Both the position numbers and the translations under genes were made by a program. Shown here piece after piece: positions 1 through 7,316 of a stretch of 21,110 nucleotides of DNA. Every line of letters begins with the position of its first letter. Position 1 is the stretch's first letter. The notes under the pieces were generated by a model. It saw nothing but the letters and a program-made list of their open reading frames with translations. It searched no databases and was not told the origin of the DNA. This DNA comes from Candidatus Heimdallarchaeota archaeon LC_2 (GTDB lineage Archaea > Asgardarchaeota > Heimdallarchaeia > Heimdallarchaeales > Kariarchaeaceae): contig MDVR01000164.1 in NCBI GenBank assembly GCA_001940725.1, positions 1 through 21,110 on the forward strand, read 5' to 3'.

Positions 1-109
1 TTCAAATATTATACGATTACGTGAATCTCTACTAAATCTTAATCCATTTGTGATTCAAGATCCAAATGATCTGAAAGGGTGTAGGGCTTTTGTTATTAGG
101 GATTTTTGT
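1..109. repeat. Left arm of a 109-nt perfect inverted repeat (fold-back at window end)
   Basis: Bases 1-109 are the exact reverse complement of 257-365, with a 147-nt spacer (110-256). The arm lies at the very edge of the window and consists of a copied piece of the nuclease gene in the wrong orientation. Near the junction the two sites share AAATTT followed by ACAAAAATC, so short homology could have promoted the strand switch. This is the pattern expected from template switching during whole-genome amplification or from a misassembled contig end. A real snap-back rearrangement is possible but less likely. Confidence 0.95.
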
Positions 110-832
110 TTCAAATTTTGCTTGACCCTTTTGTGCGTTGGCATACTTATTTATTTGATCTTCATTATTATTTAATTGTTCTCTTAGCCAAGCTTCAAAC
201 GCCATTTGGATCTTTCCAATCGACTTTTCCTTTACATTCGTTTCTTCAATAAATTTACAAAAATCCCTAATAACAAAAGCCCTACACCCTTTCAGATCAT
301 TTGGATCTTGAATCACAAATGGATTAAGATTTAGTAGAGATTCACGTAATCGTATAATATTTGAAATTATTTTTTTTATCTCAAGTGGTGAGAATTGTTC
401 TAATGTCAATTGAGGAGAATATTCTTCAACTACCTCTCCATTGTCTTTGACTAATAATAACCCAAATCCATGTTTCTCAATGTATGATTTGATTCGTTCC
501 ATTCCCTGCTCCTGTGTTATCACGTCGGAATATGGGAAGAATAAATAGGTAAAATGTGAATATTGTTGATAAACAAGTCCTTGACCTACTGCTGTTTCTA
601 AATTCTTTGATGTAATATCTCCTTTCCCTTCACAAAGGATAATTTCATCATCTGGAGTTAATATGAAGACATCGGGCTCTATTGAGGATCCGAAATGATC
701 AATTTGAAGAGATTTAGCTGAATCGGGCTTTATTCCTGGTGAATGAGTATAACCAGAATAATCTGGATCTGCACCAGTCTTATTGACTAAATAGTTGGTT
801 ACAGCCTCGTATAACTCTCCTTCTAAAACCAT
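32..832 (-). CDS. PD-(D/E)XK nuclease-like protein, 3' end corrupted
   Basis: The reading frame is 266 codons, but only residues 1-241 (bases 832-110) are trustworthy. Residues 242-266 are encoded by the fold-back copy at the window edge, so the true C-terminus is missing. The N-terminal half shows a PD-(D/E)XK nuclease signature: IEPD at residues 51-54, CEGK at 67-70 in a strand-like context, and a QxxxY motif (Q84, Y88) in the following helix, then a strand FTYLFFP. This is the order of the catalytic D, E and K in restriction-endonuclease-fold enzymes, so metal-dependent DNA cleavage is the likely family activity. The substrate is unknown. The part from about 140 onward is helical and unrecognised. 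The ATG at 832 is supported by a TATA-like TTACTTAAAATG about 25 nt upstream. It could be a restriction or defence nuclease, or a repair enzyme. Confidence 0.65.
   Translation of the reverse strand: MVLEGELYEAVTNYLVNKTGADPDYSGYTHSPGIKPDSAKSLQIDHFGSSIEPDVFILTPDDEIILCEGKGDITSKNLETAVGQGLVYQQYSHFTYLFFPYSDVITQEQGMERIKSYIEKHGFGLLLVKDNGEVVEEYSPQLTLEQFSPLEIKKIISNIIRLRESLLNLNPFVIQDPNDLKGCRAFVIRDFCKFIEETNVKEKSIGKIQMAFEAWLREQLNNNEDQINKYANAQKGQAKFETKIPNNKSPTPFQIIWILNHKWIKI
257..365. repeat. Right arm of the 109-nt inverted repeat (native copy)
   Basis: This arm lies inside the open reading frame of the minus-strand nuclease-like gene, in frame with its conserved upstream part. It is therefore probably the original copy, and 1-109 the derived one. 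Confidence 0.95.
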
Positions 833-852
833 ATTTATTTATTCAAGATTTT

Positions 853-864
853 CATTTTAAGTAA
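853..864 (-). promoter_or_regulatory. TATA box of the nuclease-like gene
   Basis: On the minus strand this reads TTACTTAAAATG, centred about 25 nt from the ATG. It matches the TTACTTATATA form found before the plus-strand genes at 7317 and 15125. The spacing implies a leaderless or nearly leaderless transcript. Confidence 0.55.
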
Positions 865-954
865 TTTTGTCAACCATTATAATAATGGGAGATTTCAAAT
901 ATTTGGATTGATTAAAGGATTCAAATTTTAGGATTATATGAGATCTGCGATCGA

Positions 955-1215
955 TTAAATATTTATCCAGATATAGGCATCGAATACAAGATACATAAAG
1001 AATAGAGACTGATATATACCATACACGAATAGGTTCATTGCGTCTTTCGATAACTCTTCTGGATCTTCCTCCCCATTAATTTGCTTAAATTCTGGACTTC
1101 GCAAAAAAAGAATTAGAAATACAGTAGCGTATACTAGCCAAATCATTGAAAATTCCAATTTGGAAACACTGAGTATATTCAGAAATACAACAACTCCAGA
1201 TAACTTCAGTAACAT
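955..1215 (-). CDS. Small membrane protein, unknown function
   Basis: This 86-aa protein has at least two clear hydrophobic segments. The first is an N-terminal stretch (about residues 6-16 and 24-38, which may be one long or two short segments). The second is a C-terminal segment at about 64-84. Between them is a short acidic loop containing GEEDPEELSKD. It is probably an integral membrane protein with two or three spans. No family is recognised. A palindromic TATA-like CTTATTTAAATAAG lies 27 nt upstream of the ATG, which supports a real, separately transcribed gene. It follows another small minus-strand gene with a 38-nt gap. Confidence 0.5.
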   Translation of the reverse strand: MLLKLSGVVVFLNILSVSKLEFSMIWLVYATVFLILFLRSPEFKQINGEEDPEELSKDAMNLFVYGIYQSLFFMYLVFDAYIWINI

Positions 1216-1235
1216 ATAAAATATAAATACCGAAT

Positions 1236-1249
1236 CTTATTTAAATAAG
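1236..1249 (-). promoter_or_regulatory. TATA box of the small membrane protein gene
   Basis: The sequence CTTATTTAAATAAG is a perfect palindrome centred 27 nt before the ATG at 1215. It fits an archaeal TATA element for a leaderless transcript. The symmetry could also mark a regulator site. Confidence 0.45.
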
Positions 1250-1253
1250 CCGT

Positions 1254-1499
1254 CTATCTGTGATTCTTTTGATTCAATTTTGTAATACCAAAGGCTAAAT
1301 CTGCAATGTATTCACCAATCCATATGAATACCCTATTTGAGAATCTTTTATAATCCATATGGTCATTTTTATCTTCAGTATAATATCTGTAGGCGTTTTT
1401 TATGATATCTTTAACTTTATAATTCTTATCCATTAAATTTGCTCTTCTTATTTCATAATGCACACGTTTTTCAATTGTAGTGGCTTCCCCATTAGGCAA
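1254..1499 (-). CDS. Small hypothetical protein
   Basis: This 81-aa charged protein has a basic, mostly helical first half (EKRVHYEIRRANLM, then KVKDIIKNAYRYY) and an amphipathic or hydrophobic segment near the C-terminus (FIWIGEYIADLAFGI). No family is recognised. It could be a small DNA-binding or membrane-peripheral protein. A TATA-like AGTTAAATAAACAG lies about 30 nt upstream of the ATG, the same spacing seen at the other genes, which is the main support that it is expressed. Confidence 0.45.
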   Translation of the reverse strand: MPNGEATTIEKRVHYEIRRANLMDKNYKVKDIIKNAYRYYTEDKNDHMDYKRFSNRVFIWIGEYIADLAFGITKLNQKNHR

Positions 1500-1521
1500 A
1501 ATTGTAGATAGGTTGCTAATT

Positions 1522-1535
1522 CTGTTTATTTAACT
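1522..1535 (-). promoter_or_regulatory. TATA box of the 81-aa protein gene
   Basis: On the minus strand this reads AGTTAAATAAACAG, centred about 30 nt upstream of the ATG at 1499. It fits an archaeal promoter with a leaderless start. Confidence 0.4.
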
Positions 1536-1577
1536 TTCAGTTAACATAAATCATCGATCTCTCCAATGTTCTAATAA

Positions 1578-1781
1578 CTAGTCAATACTTTCAAGGCAAA
1601 ATTCCGTACATATTAACTTGTTTACCCTATTTTTTATCAAAGGATGTATTAGACTTACACTGGTTTGTCCCTTGTAATCATCTATTCTCCAAAAAAACTC
1701 CTCGTAATCTGTGTACCAGTGCCTAATGAAGACACAAATTGCATTATCAATCGATCGAACTGAATAGATCGAATCTTTCAA
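1578..1781 (-). CDS. Small hypothetical protein
   Basis: This 67-aa protein has an aromatic-rich centre (CVFIRHWYTDYEEFFWRIDDY) and two cysteines near the C-terminus. It looks like a small alternating strand and helix domain, but no family is recognised. An A/T-rich TATA candidate lies about 27 nt upstream. The protein is short enough that a chance frame cannot be excluded, although codon use resembles its neighbours. Confidence 0.35.
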   Translation of the reverse strand: MKDSIYSVRSIDNAICVFIRHWYTDYEEFFWRIDDYKGQTSVSLIHPLIKNRVNKLICTEFCLESID

Positions 1782-1802
1782 ATGGGCAAATCCTAGGTTC
1801 GA

Positions 1803-1814
1803 ATTTTAATAATA
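1803..1814 (-). promoter_or_regulatory. Possible TATA box of the 67-aa protein gene
   Basis: The minus strand carries a TATTATTAAAAT-like A/T tract centred about 27 nt before the ATG at 1781. The site is weak because the surrounding DNA is also A/T-rich. Confidence 0.3.
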
Positions 1815-1925
1815 ATATTTTCAGACTTATTATCATTAATGAATGGTATAGAAACTACTTAATCTATTTCAGATGAATTTGAGCCTATTAAGAGAACTAT
1901 GATCAGCAAACTAACATATAATTTC

Positions 1926-2504
1926 CTATTTTATAGAATCCTCATTATAATCGAATTTTTTATTTGCTTTCTCTTTGGCTATTTCTTCCTCCATTTCTTT
2001 TTTTACATTTTCCAAACCCTCTTTATACTTCTCATCCAATCGATCTTTTAGTCGCTTATACCATTTTTGTCCACTAATCATGTGATCTTGATCTAGGGAT
2101 ACGTCGATTCTTTTTCTTTCGTCATTTTCGAAATCTATAATTGTTATTGTTTCAAACATGGGTTTAGTTCTTTTCATAAAGGGTAGACGGTTCATTAAAG
2201 GCTCTTTCTTTTTTCTGGGCCTTTTTTGCTGTTCTTCTGTTTTATAATTTTTATATTTCAACATTATTTTTTTATCTAAAAAAAACGTTAGAGTAAAAAA
2301 TTGTCTTCGTCTGTTAGATTGTCTGATTAATTTTGTATTAAGATATTCTCTAGTAATAAGTATATCACTAAATTCTAATTTACCATCATTAAAAAGTTGA
2401 TCGATATCAAGGAGGTTTACACAGGATTCTACCAAACTTTGAATATCTCTGATAGTTTCTTCAGTATAATACATGGGTTCTCCATTTAAGTTATCTTCTC
2501 TCAT
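1926..2504 (-). CDS. Highly charged hypothetical protein
   Basis: This 192-aa protein is not recognised. Residues about 10-60 form a mixed helix and strand region. Residues 88-112 are very basic (QQKRPRKKKEPLMNRLPF), and the last 40 residues form a long charged helix (LDEKYKEGLENVKKEMEEEI), probably a coiled coil. This looks like a soluble, probably nucleic-acid- or partner-binding protein. The start is uncertain. ATG at 2504 has only an A/T tract 4-20 nt upstream, which is too close for a TATA box. A second Met codon 10 residues in (base 2474) would place that tract about 41 nt upstream, and a weaker TAATATTCG sits about 33 nt before the first ATG. It is divergent from the GIY-YIG gene. Confidence 0.5.
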   Translation of the reverse strand: MREDNLNGEPMYYTEETIRDIQSLVESCVNLLDIDQLFNDGKLEFSDILITREYLNTKLIRQSNRRRQFFTLTFFLDKKIMLKYKNYKTEEQQKRPRKKKEPLMNRLPFMKRTKPMFETITIIDFENDERKRIDVSLDQDHMISGQKWYKRLKDRLDEKYKEGLENVKKEMEEEIAKEKANKKFDYNEDSIK

Positions 2505-2759
2505 TATATTTAAATTATAATATCCAACGTCGAATATTAGCGGTACGGAGCTACCCCTCGAGTTATATTTTAATGACTACGAGTTCTGTACAATATAAAT
2601 AAAATAATAGAACATAAAGTACGATGAATTTGGGGCAGGGTTTATCGATACCCCAACCGCGACTTCTTTGTTCTTATGTAATCATAGAAGTTAGTTTGAA
2701 ATATTCAATATGAGCACAAACTACAAATATCGCTAGCAAGTACTGTATCTTGAGAAATT
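2505..2759. other. Divergent intergenic region with several hairpins
   Basis: These 255 nt hold no convincing gene. They contain a series of possible hairpins: GGTA/TACC at 2542-2555, a CTCG/CGAG pair just after it, TTGGGG/CCCCAA at 2630-2656, and ACTTCT/AGAAGT at 2662-2691 with an alternative inner TATG-TAAT-CATA stem. The region is visibly richer in G and C than the other spacers. It could be a structured small RNA, a 5' regulatory region or operators for the divergent genes. No known RNA family is recognised. Confidence 0.4.
2723..2732 (+). promoter_or_regulatory. Weak TATA candidate of the GIY-YIG gene
   Basis: ACAAATATCG is centred about 32 nt before the GTG at 2760. It is a poor match to the other TATA boxes in this window but stands at the expected distance. 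Confidence 0.3.
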
Positions 2760-3512
2760 GTGTCACTAAATCCCATTAATATTCAAATATCATGGAAATA
2801 TATCGATAATTATGATCGAGGATTCACACATCAAAGACAATTTGATACTGAAATTGAAAGGGCTCGAAATAATGGTGTGTTACTAAGTTATTTGAATAGT
2901 GGGGATAGGCCAATTTCAATAATTGGTAGGCCTGAACTCTATGCTATATTCGCAAGTACTCGTAAACCAAATATAGAATCTATTAATAGAATAGAATTAT
3001 TATATATAGGTATGAGTACAAAACGAGTCACTCAGAGATTGTCTGGAAACCATAGACAACATAGAAGAATGAAGAAAAACATTTTCGATCAAGAATTCGA
3101 TTCATATTTATTAAAATCTTTTACAGACATCCATTGGGCTTATGGAACGATAGAAGGAGATTATTATTTACAATTTCTTTTAGATTTATTATCTCCTACA
3201 ATGGATGATGATACAGGCTTGAATGACTATTTCGATTTTGTCAGACAAGTAGAGTCTGCCCTAATTTATTATTTTACGCCACCTTTAAACGGAAGTAATA
3301 TTTCAAGTTATAATGGTTCTCCTGTATTGATTGAGAACAAAATTCCAGATGCAAGTTTTGATTTCTATTTATGGGAGGCTATACGGAGGTCAGTGAATTC
3401 AGATGAACAACCATCATCAGTAATATTTGTTCCAGATGGTCTCACAGATCAAGAAAGACAGAGATATCAAATAGTTTATGATATGTTTAGTACTACCTTC
3501 ACTATGCAATAA
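2760..3512 (+). CDS. GIY-YIG nuclease-domain protein
   Basis: This 250-aa protein carries the GIY-YIG layout. A first strand ELYAIFAS (residues 59-66) replaces the GIY motif, followed by LLYIGMS (80-86), the active-site-type arginine in RVTQRL (R93), and a histidine-rich helix NHRQHRRM. A helix with a candidate metal-binding glutamate follows (VESALIYYFTPPLN, E165), ending in the conserved-type Asn (N177). In this family these residues cut DNA with one divalent metal ion. The spacing between YIG and the Glu is longer than in the minimal domain. The first 55 residues and last 70 are unassigned. GTG is the chosen start because no ATG lies nearby and the first residues read through without break. 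The gene stands alone, 110 nt before the XPD gene, which has its own promoter. The role may be repair, restriction or mobile-element homing. Confidence 0.65.
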   Translation: MSLNPINIQISWKYIDNYDRGFTHQRQFDTEIERARNNGVLLSYLNSGDRPISIIGRPELYAIFASTRKPNIESINRIELLYIGMSTKRVTQRLSGNHRQHRRMKKNIFDQEFDSYLLKSFTDIHWAYGTIEGDYYLQFLLDLLSPTMDDDTGLNDYFDFVRQVESALIYYFTPPLNGSNISSYNGSPVLIENKIPDASFDFYLWEAIRRSVNSDEQPSSVIFVPDGLTDQERQRYQIVYDMFSTTFTMQ

Positions 3513-3527
3513 TAGAAAAGAAAATAT

Positions 3528-3554
3528 GAAAATATCGATCGTCGTTCGATTTTC
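3528..3554 (+). terminator. Imperfect hairpin after the GIY-YIG gene
   Basis: GAAAAT-AT-CGA (3528-3538) can pair with TCG-ATTTTC (3546-3554) with a two-base bulge. A T-rich tract follows at about 3579-3594. This could end transcription of the upstream gene or serve as an operator for the XPD gene; the sequence does not decide. Confidence 0.3.
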
Positions 3555-3591
3555 AAATTCGTATGATTATGCACTAATTATTTTTATTTTT

Positions 3592-3600
3592 AGTTATATA
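3592..3600 (+). promoter_or_regulatory. TATA box of the XPD-type helicase gene
   Basis: AGTTATATA is centred 26-27 nt upstream of the GTG at 3623. This fits a leaderless transcript and supports the GTG start. Confidence 0.6.
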
Positions 3601-3622
3601 GATTTCCAACACTATATTCTTT

Positions 3623-5566
3623 GTGAACACCATAGACACGACTGAATCCATAGTTGAAACTGAGGGTATTGAGAGAACCTTCAATGAGAATTATGCGAGA
3701 GCAATGAAATTATTTCCGTATGATTCGCCAAACCAACACCAGTATCAGATAATTTCAAGGATACTGCAACTCAAGGACAAAGGGACATTATTGCTGGAAG
3801 CACCCACTGGCTCTGGAAAGACGATTGCTTCATTAACCTCACTCTTGGCTCGGAGAAACGATGGGGAGAAGATTGTTATTATTGTAAGAACTGTTTCACA
3901 GATGGAACCAGTTATGAGAGAATGGGGGAGAATTGTAGGAGGATATGATGGATTTCGAGAGAAGTACAGTCAAGACGAGGATATAATGATTCTTCCCGTA
4001 ATGGGAAAGGCTAGATTGTGTAAACAGCTACCATTTCTCAGACAACATATGAAATTCTCCAATCAGGCAGTCCACTTCCTATGTAAATCACTTCCTTGCA
4101 AGTTATATCCCACACAACAACAATTCTTCAAGGGACAATATGCTAAACCGCTTGCTATGAGATTAAACATGTCCTTGGCAGGTCAATCAAAAAAGGGGTC
4201 ACCCACTATTGATCGGGTTCATCAATTCTATTCAGGACTAAAATCATGTGGGTATTACAAGCAAAGAGAACTTATGAGAGAGGCTTCGATTATTATTGCA
4301 ACCTATCCATATCTTAATGGAAATTTATTGGAAGCGACTCTTAAAAATATGAATGTTGATATTAACCAGGTGTATTTCCTAATTGATGAGGCACACAATT
4401 TAGTGTCGCCTTCTCGCATTTCTCTATCTATCGAACATGTGGAAAAGGCGATCTTCCTTTTTGGTAAGCTAAGAATTTTACAGAACTTGAAAAACCTAAT
4501 GAAATTATCAAAGAAAGTACAGCTACATGAAATAGGGTCTGATGAGGAGATCGATCACTTACGAAGAGTCATATCGGAATGTGTGAAAAAAGTCAGGGAC
4601 AAATACAGAATAACAATTGCTGATCTGTCCGATGATGCCTTGATATCTCTAAATGGCTTCCTCAGTGCAATCTACAATGGTGATATTATTACTCGAAAGA
4701 ATCGCATGGAGATTGTTCAATCAACTCCTGATGTTATGCTATCTGGACTATACGGTGCACGACTAGTAGTCTTTCAATCAGGTACATTCCAGCCAATTAA
4801 TTCATACCGAAAGTTGTTCGGCATGCACAGTGCTGAGACATTGGTGTCTAAAGAAAGTGATATCAGCAATCAATTCAGATGTTACTTAAGGTATAGAGGT
4901 CTGACTTCATCATACAAGAAACGATCTCCTGTTTTGTATAAAACAATGACTGAGGTAATAATGGAAATTGTACCCTTGTCTCCAAGACATGTTCTGGTGC
5001 TATGTCCGTCTTATGATTTCAAGGATGAATTATCACCTGTTATTTCAGAATTTATTGAGACTAATAATCTGGAAACTAAAGTTTTGGAAGAGACAAGAAG
5101 TACCTCATCAGAGGAGATGTCCAATCTCTTGATAAATGCAGCTCAGCCATATGTTGTGTTGGCAATTGCAGCAGGTAAACTTGCAGAGGGGGTTGAAGTG
5201 GTTCACAAGGGTAATTCACTGATCTCCATGGTTATCATGGCTGGATTGCCATTTTCACCACCAAGTAAAGACAGGGCAATTATTATGCAGGCGATGACAC
5301 ATGCTGCCAGAGATAAACGTGCTGCCAATCAATTCATGATGCAAATACCACTGGAACGAAAAGTCAGACAGGCATTTGGTAGAACTATCAGAACAGAAAG
5401 GGATCGTGGTGCATTGGTGATACTGGACTTCCGGGCTGAGAAATTCTTGAAACAGTCTATGAAACTTACTAGGGTAAGGAATATGGAACAATTGAAAGGA
5501 CGATTAAATTTGTTATATGATGATTTTCCGAATTTAAACGAATTGAGATCAAATAACAATTCATGA
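3623..5566 (+). CDS. XPD/Rad3-family Fe-S DNA helicase
   Basis: This 647-aa superfamily 2 helicase is probably a 5'-3' DNA unwinding enzyme used in repair, as known for archaeal XPD. Motifs appear in order: Q-like NQHQYQI (37-43), Walker A APTGSGKT (60-67), four cysteines C133, C154, C159 and C209 placed as in the XPD Fe-S domain, and Walker B/DEAH IDEAHNL (254-260). Further on are SGTF in FQSGTFQPINSYRKLFG (384-400, the XPD SGT/SAT element), motif V GKLAEGVEV (518-526) and motif VI QAFGRTIR (583-590). All catalytic motifs are intact and the length is usual for the family. DinG is the main alternative, but the Fe-S insertion, SGT and EG(V/I) motifs suit XPD. The GTG start is supported by a TATA box 26 nt upstream. 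The gene is convergent with the MCM-like gene, leaving a 97-nt gap. Confidence 0.88.
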   Translation: MNTIDTTESIVETEGIERTFNENYARAMKLFPYDSPNQHQYQIISRILQLKDKGTLLLEAPTGSGKTIASLTSLLARRNDGEKIVIIVRTVSQMEPVMREWGRIVGGYDGFREKYSQDEDIMILPVMGKARLCKQLPFLRQHMKFSNQAVHFLCKSLPCKLYPTQQQFFKGQYAKPLAMRLNMSLAGQSKKGSPTIDRVHQFYSGLKSCGYYKQRELMREASIIIATYPYLNGNLLEATLKNMNVDINQVYFLIDEAHNLVSPSRISLSIEHVEKAIFLFGKLRILQNLKNLMKLSKKVQLHEIGSDEEIDHLRRVISECVKKVRDKYRITIADLSDDALISLNGFLSAIYNGDIITRKNRMEIVQSTPDVMLSGLYGARLVVFQSGTFQPINSYRKLFGMHSAETLVSKESDISNQFRCYLRYRGLTSSYKKRSPVLYKTMTEVIMEIVPLSPRHVLVLCPSYDFKDELSPVISEFIETNNLETKVLEETRSTSSEEMSNLLINAAQPYVVLAIAAGKLAEGVEVVHKGNSLISMVIMAGLPFSPPSKDRAIIMQAMTHAARDKRAANQFMMQIPLERKVRQAFGRTIRTERDRGALVILDFRAEKFLKQSMKLTRVRNMEQLKGRLNLLYDDFPNLNELRSNNNS

Positions 5567-5663
5567 TTGCTGAATCAGTATTAAGCCTACCTTTTAATTT
5601 CAATCCTTCCTCCACCCATTCTAAGAGTGAGAGTTGTACCAATCTGTGTTTGATGGATATAAA

Positions 5664-7184
5664 TTAGGTCATCAATATGAGAAAAGTAAACCCGTCCTCT
5701 CTAATCTCTCTGAATACTGAATTGATTATAAGATGTTCTAAGGCCATTTCATATGCCATCAATGATTTATTAGTACGGTTTACCAAGTTAGTTAGCAATA
5801 TATTTTTCTCAACTTTATCATGAGAATCATAAATATTCAGAAATTCCTGCATAATATCTCTCTCAATCGGTTTGGAGATATTTACCTGATAACCTGTATG
5901 GAGGAATTGATCCCTTTTCACATGATTTGCCAATTCCAGTACATTGTTGATTATTGTGTTTTTTGCATGTTTCAAGGTTTGCTTGTTACTAATCTGATCT
6001 CCCTTTTTACGACTAATATTCAATGCAACTCTAGTCAATTGATTATCTAGAATACGTCCATTGAATAGATGTCCTAATTGTGATCGGGTATTAGGTAAAA
6101 TCTCATCTTCAGCTGTCTCGATTAATTCAGTGGAAATTTCTATCTTGTCATTGGCATTCCATGTTTGTTCAGGGTGGATATAAAGCGATCCAATCAGATA
6201 TTCAAATACGTCAGAAAGAACATTATAATTATATTTTGAATTAATACTAAAATTCGATACGATTGGGATAGTCAGATCGGATTCCTTGAATCTAATATTA
6301 TTAATTGATTGACTTGCAGAAACGTTCAATTCTACATTTTTCCTAGAGGTAGTTCGTTGTTTGTGTATTGAATTTAATGTTTTCAAATTGCTCTCATATC
6401 GACTAGTGTAAGTTTCTAAATTGAGTTTCTGATTACCAACTGTTATTTGATATCCAAAGTTGGGAATTACACTCTTCATTTTCTTGATTAATTTAGTTAC
6501 TGGATTTTTCCCAATAGGATTATAGGTAAAAGATGTGATAATACCACCCAATCCCTTTTGGGTAATTGCAGGTGAAGAAATAATATTTGAAAAATAAATA
6601 TCCTCAAATAACTTCACATCATTCAGATTATTTAGGTTAAAATCTGTATCAATTGAATCCCAATACAACTCCTGAAATTCTAAATACTTAAATGGTAGCT
6701 TCACCCTATTTTTTGGCAAGTATCGCCAATCCTGTGCTTTGAAATGTGATTTAATTAACGGCTTGGATCTACGAGATTGATCTAAATATCTTTGGTTTAG
6801 TACATCAATCGCAACTTTTGTATTCTCCCGTGGTGATGGTCTTGTATCAGTAAAATCATCAATTAAAACCCCTCCCTCATAATTTAATAGAGATGGTCGC
6901 AAATAGAATTTTAACTTATCTATACGCGAAATGAATCCCACCAATGTACCTTCGTTTGATCTTTCTAAATACCGCAGATGTGTATAAAATTCTTGATTAT
7001 CCGAGTTCGAATACATGGCAAGCTGGTTTGAGATTCCACCACTTTTGGCCTGTTGGAGAGCTTTTACTACTTTTCGATCCTGTGGACTGCTTGATGTATT
7101 CTGGCCAATAAATCGAGGGTCAATTCTTCTCTTATCCGTCTTGTAAATATTGTAGAGTCGTAAGGAGTTTGGATCTGAACTCAT
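5664..7184 (-). CDS. Putative degenerate MCM-like AAA+ protein with C-terminal winged helix
   Basis: This 506-aa protein has no confident family. By eye, several blocks match the MCM AAA+ core in order. FISRIDKLKFYLRPSLL (84-100) leads into GGVLIDDFTD (104-113), like the MCM GGxxxIDEFDK Walker B, and a helix ending DVLNQR follows. NRVKLPFKYLEF (159-170) is like the MCM segment before the arginine finger, but SRFD is absent. ILDNQLTRVALNISRKKGDQ (378-397) is like the RQLExLIRLAxAxA lid, with a helix after it. At 437-504 is a winged-helix-like end with a wing-type turn REIREDGF. No GK(S/T) P-loop is visible upstream of the Walker B-like block, and about 140 residues are inserted before the lid. 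If related, it would be ATPase-dead and structural. A TATA tract lies 24 nt upstream of the ATG. An unrelated archaeal protein with a wHTH end remains possible. Confidence 0.4.
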   Translation of the reverse strand: MSSDPNSLRLYNIYKTDKRRIDPRFIGQNTSSSPQDRKVVKALQQAKSGGISNQLAMYSNSDNQEFYTHLRYLERSNEGTLVGFISRIDKLKFYLRPSLLNYEGGVLIDDFTDTRPSPRENTKVAIDVLNQRYLDQSRRSKPLIKSHFKAQDWRYLPKNRVKLPFKYLEFQELYWDSIDTDFNLNNLNDVKLFEDIYFSNIISSPAITQKGLGGIITSFTYNPIGKNPVTKLIKKMKSVIPNFGYQITVGNQKLNLETYTSRYESNLKTLNSIHKQRTTSRKNVELNVSASQSINNIRFKESDLTIPIVSNFSINSKYNYNVLSDVFEYLIGSLYIHPEQTWNANDKIEISTELIETAEDEILPNTRSQLGHLFNGRILDNQLTRVALNISRKKGDQISNKQTLKHAKNTIINNVLELANHVKRDQFLHTGYQVNISKPIERDIMQEFLNIYDSHDKVEKNILLTNLVNRTNKSLMAYEMALEHLIINSVFREIREDGFTFLILMT

Positions 7185-7202
7185 TAAAGTTACTTAGTTG
7201 GA

Positions 7203-7214
7203 CATAATAAAAAG
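7203..7214 (-). promoter_or_regulatory. TATA box of the MCM-like gene
   Basis: The minus strand reads CTTTTTATTATG about 24 nt before the ATG at 7184. It shares a 132-nt divergent spacer with the promoter of the Ig-repeat surface protein. Confidence 0.45.
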
Positions 7215-7280
7215 ATTTCTGCCACTGGTAATTATAACTCAATTTATCGAGAGATCGGTTTCACACCCAATCCAAATTGG

Positions 7281-7291
7281 TTACTTATATA
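7281..7291 (+). promoter_or_regulatory. TATA box of the surface protein operon
   Basis: TTACTTATATA is centred about 29 nt before the ATG at 7317. The same 11-mer recurs before the gene at 15125. The spacing predicts a leaderless mRNA. Confidence 0.7.
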
Positions 7292-7316
7292 CATTTCAAT
7301 ACTCTATTTCTATACA

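Noticed and set aside
1785..1805. tRNA T-arm-like GGTTCGAATT
   Set aside because: No acceptor stem, anticodon arm or D arm can be built around it; the flanks do not pair.
3623..5566. DinG instead of XPD
   Set aside because: Four cysteines between Walker A and B, the SGT element and AEGVEV/QAFGRTIR motifs suit XPD better, though the two families are related and the call is not absolute.
5255..6050. Small frames on both strands within and next to the helicase and MCM-like genes
   Set aside because: They overlap well-supported genes in other frames, have no TATA box at the right distance and show unlikely composition.
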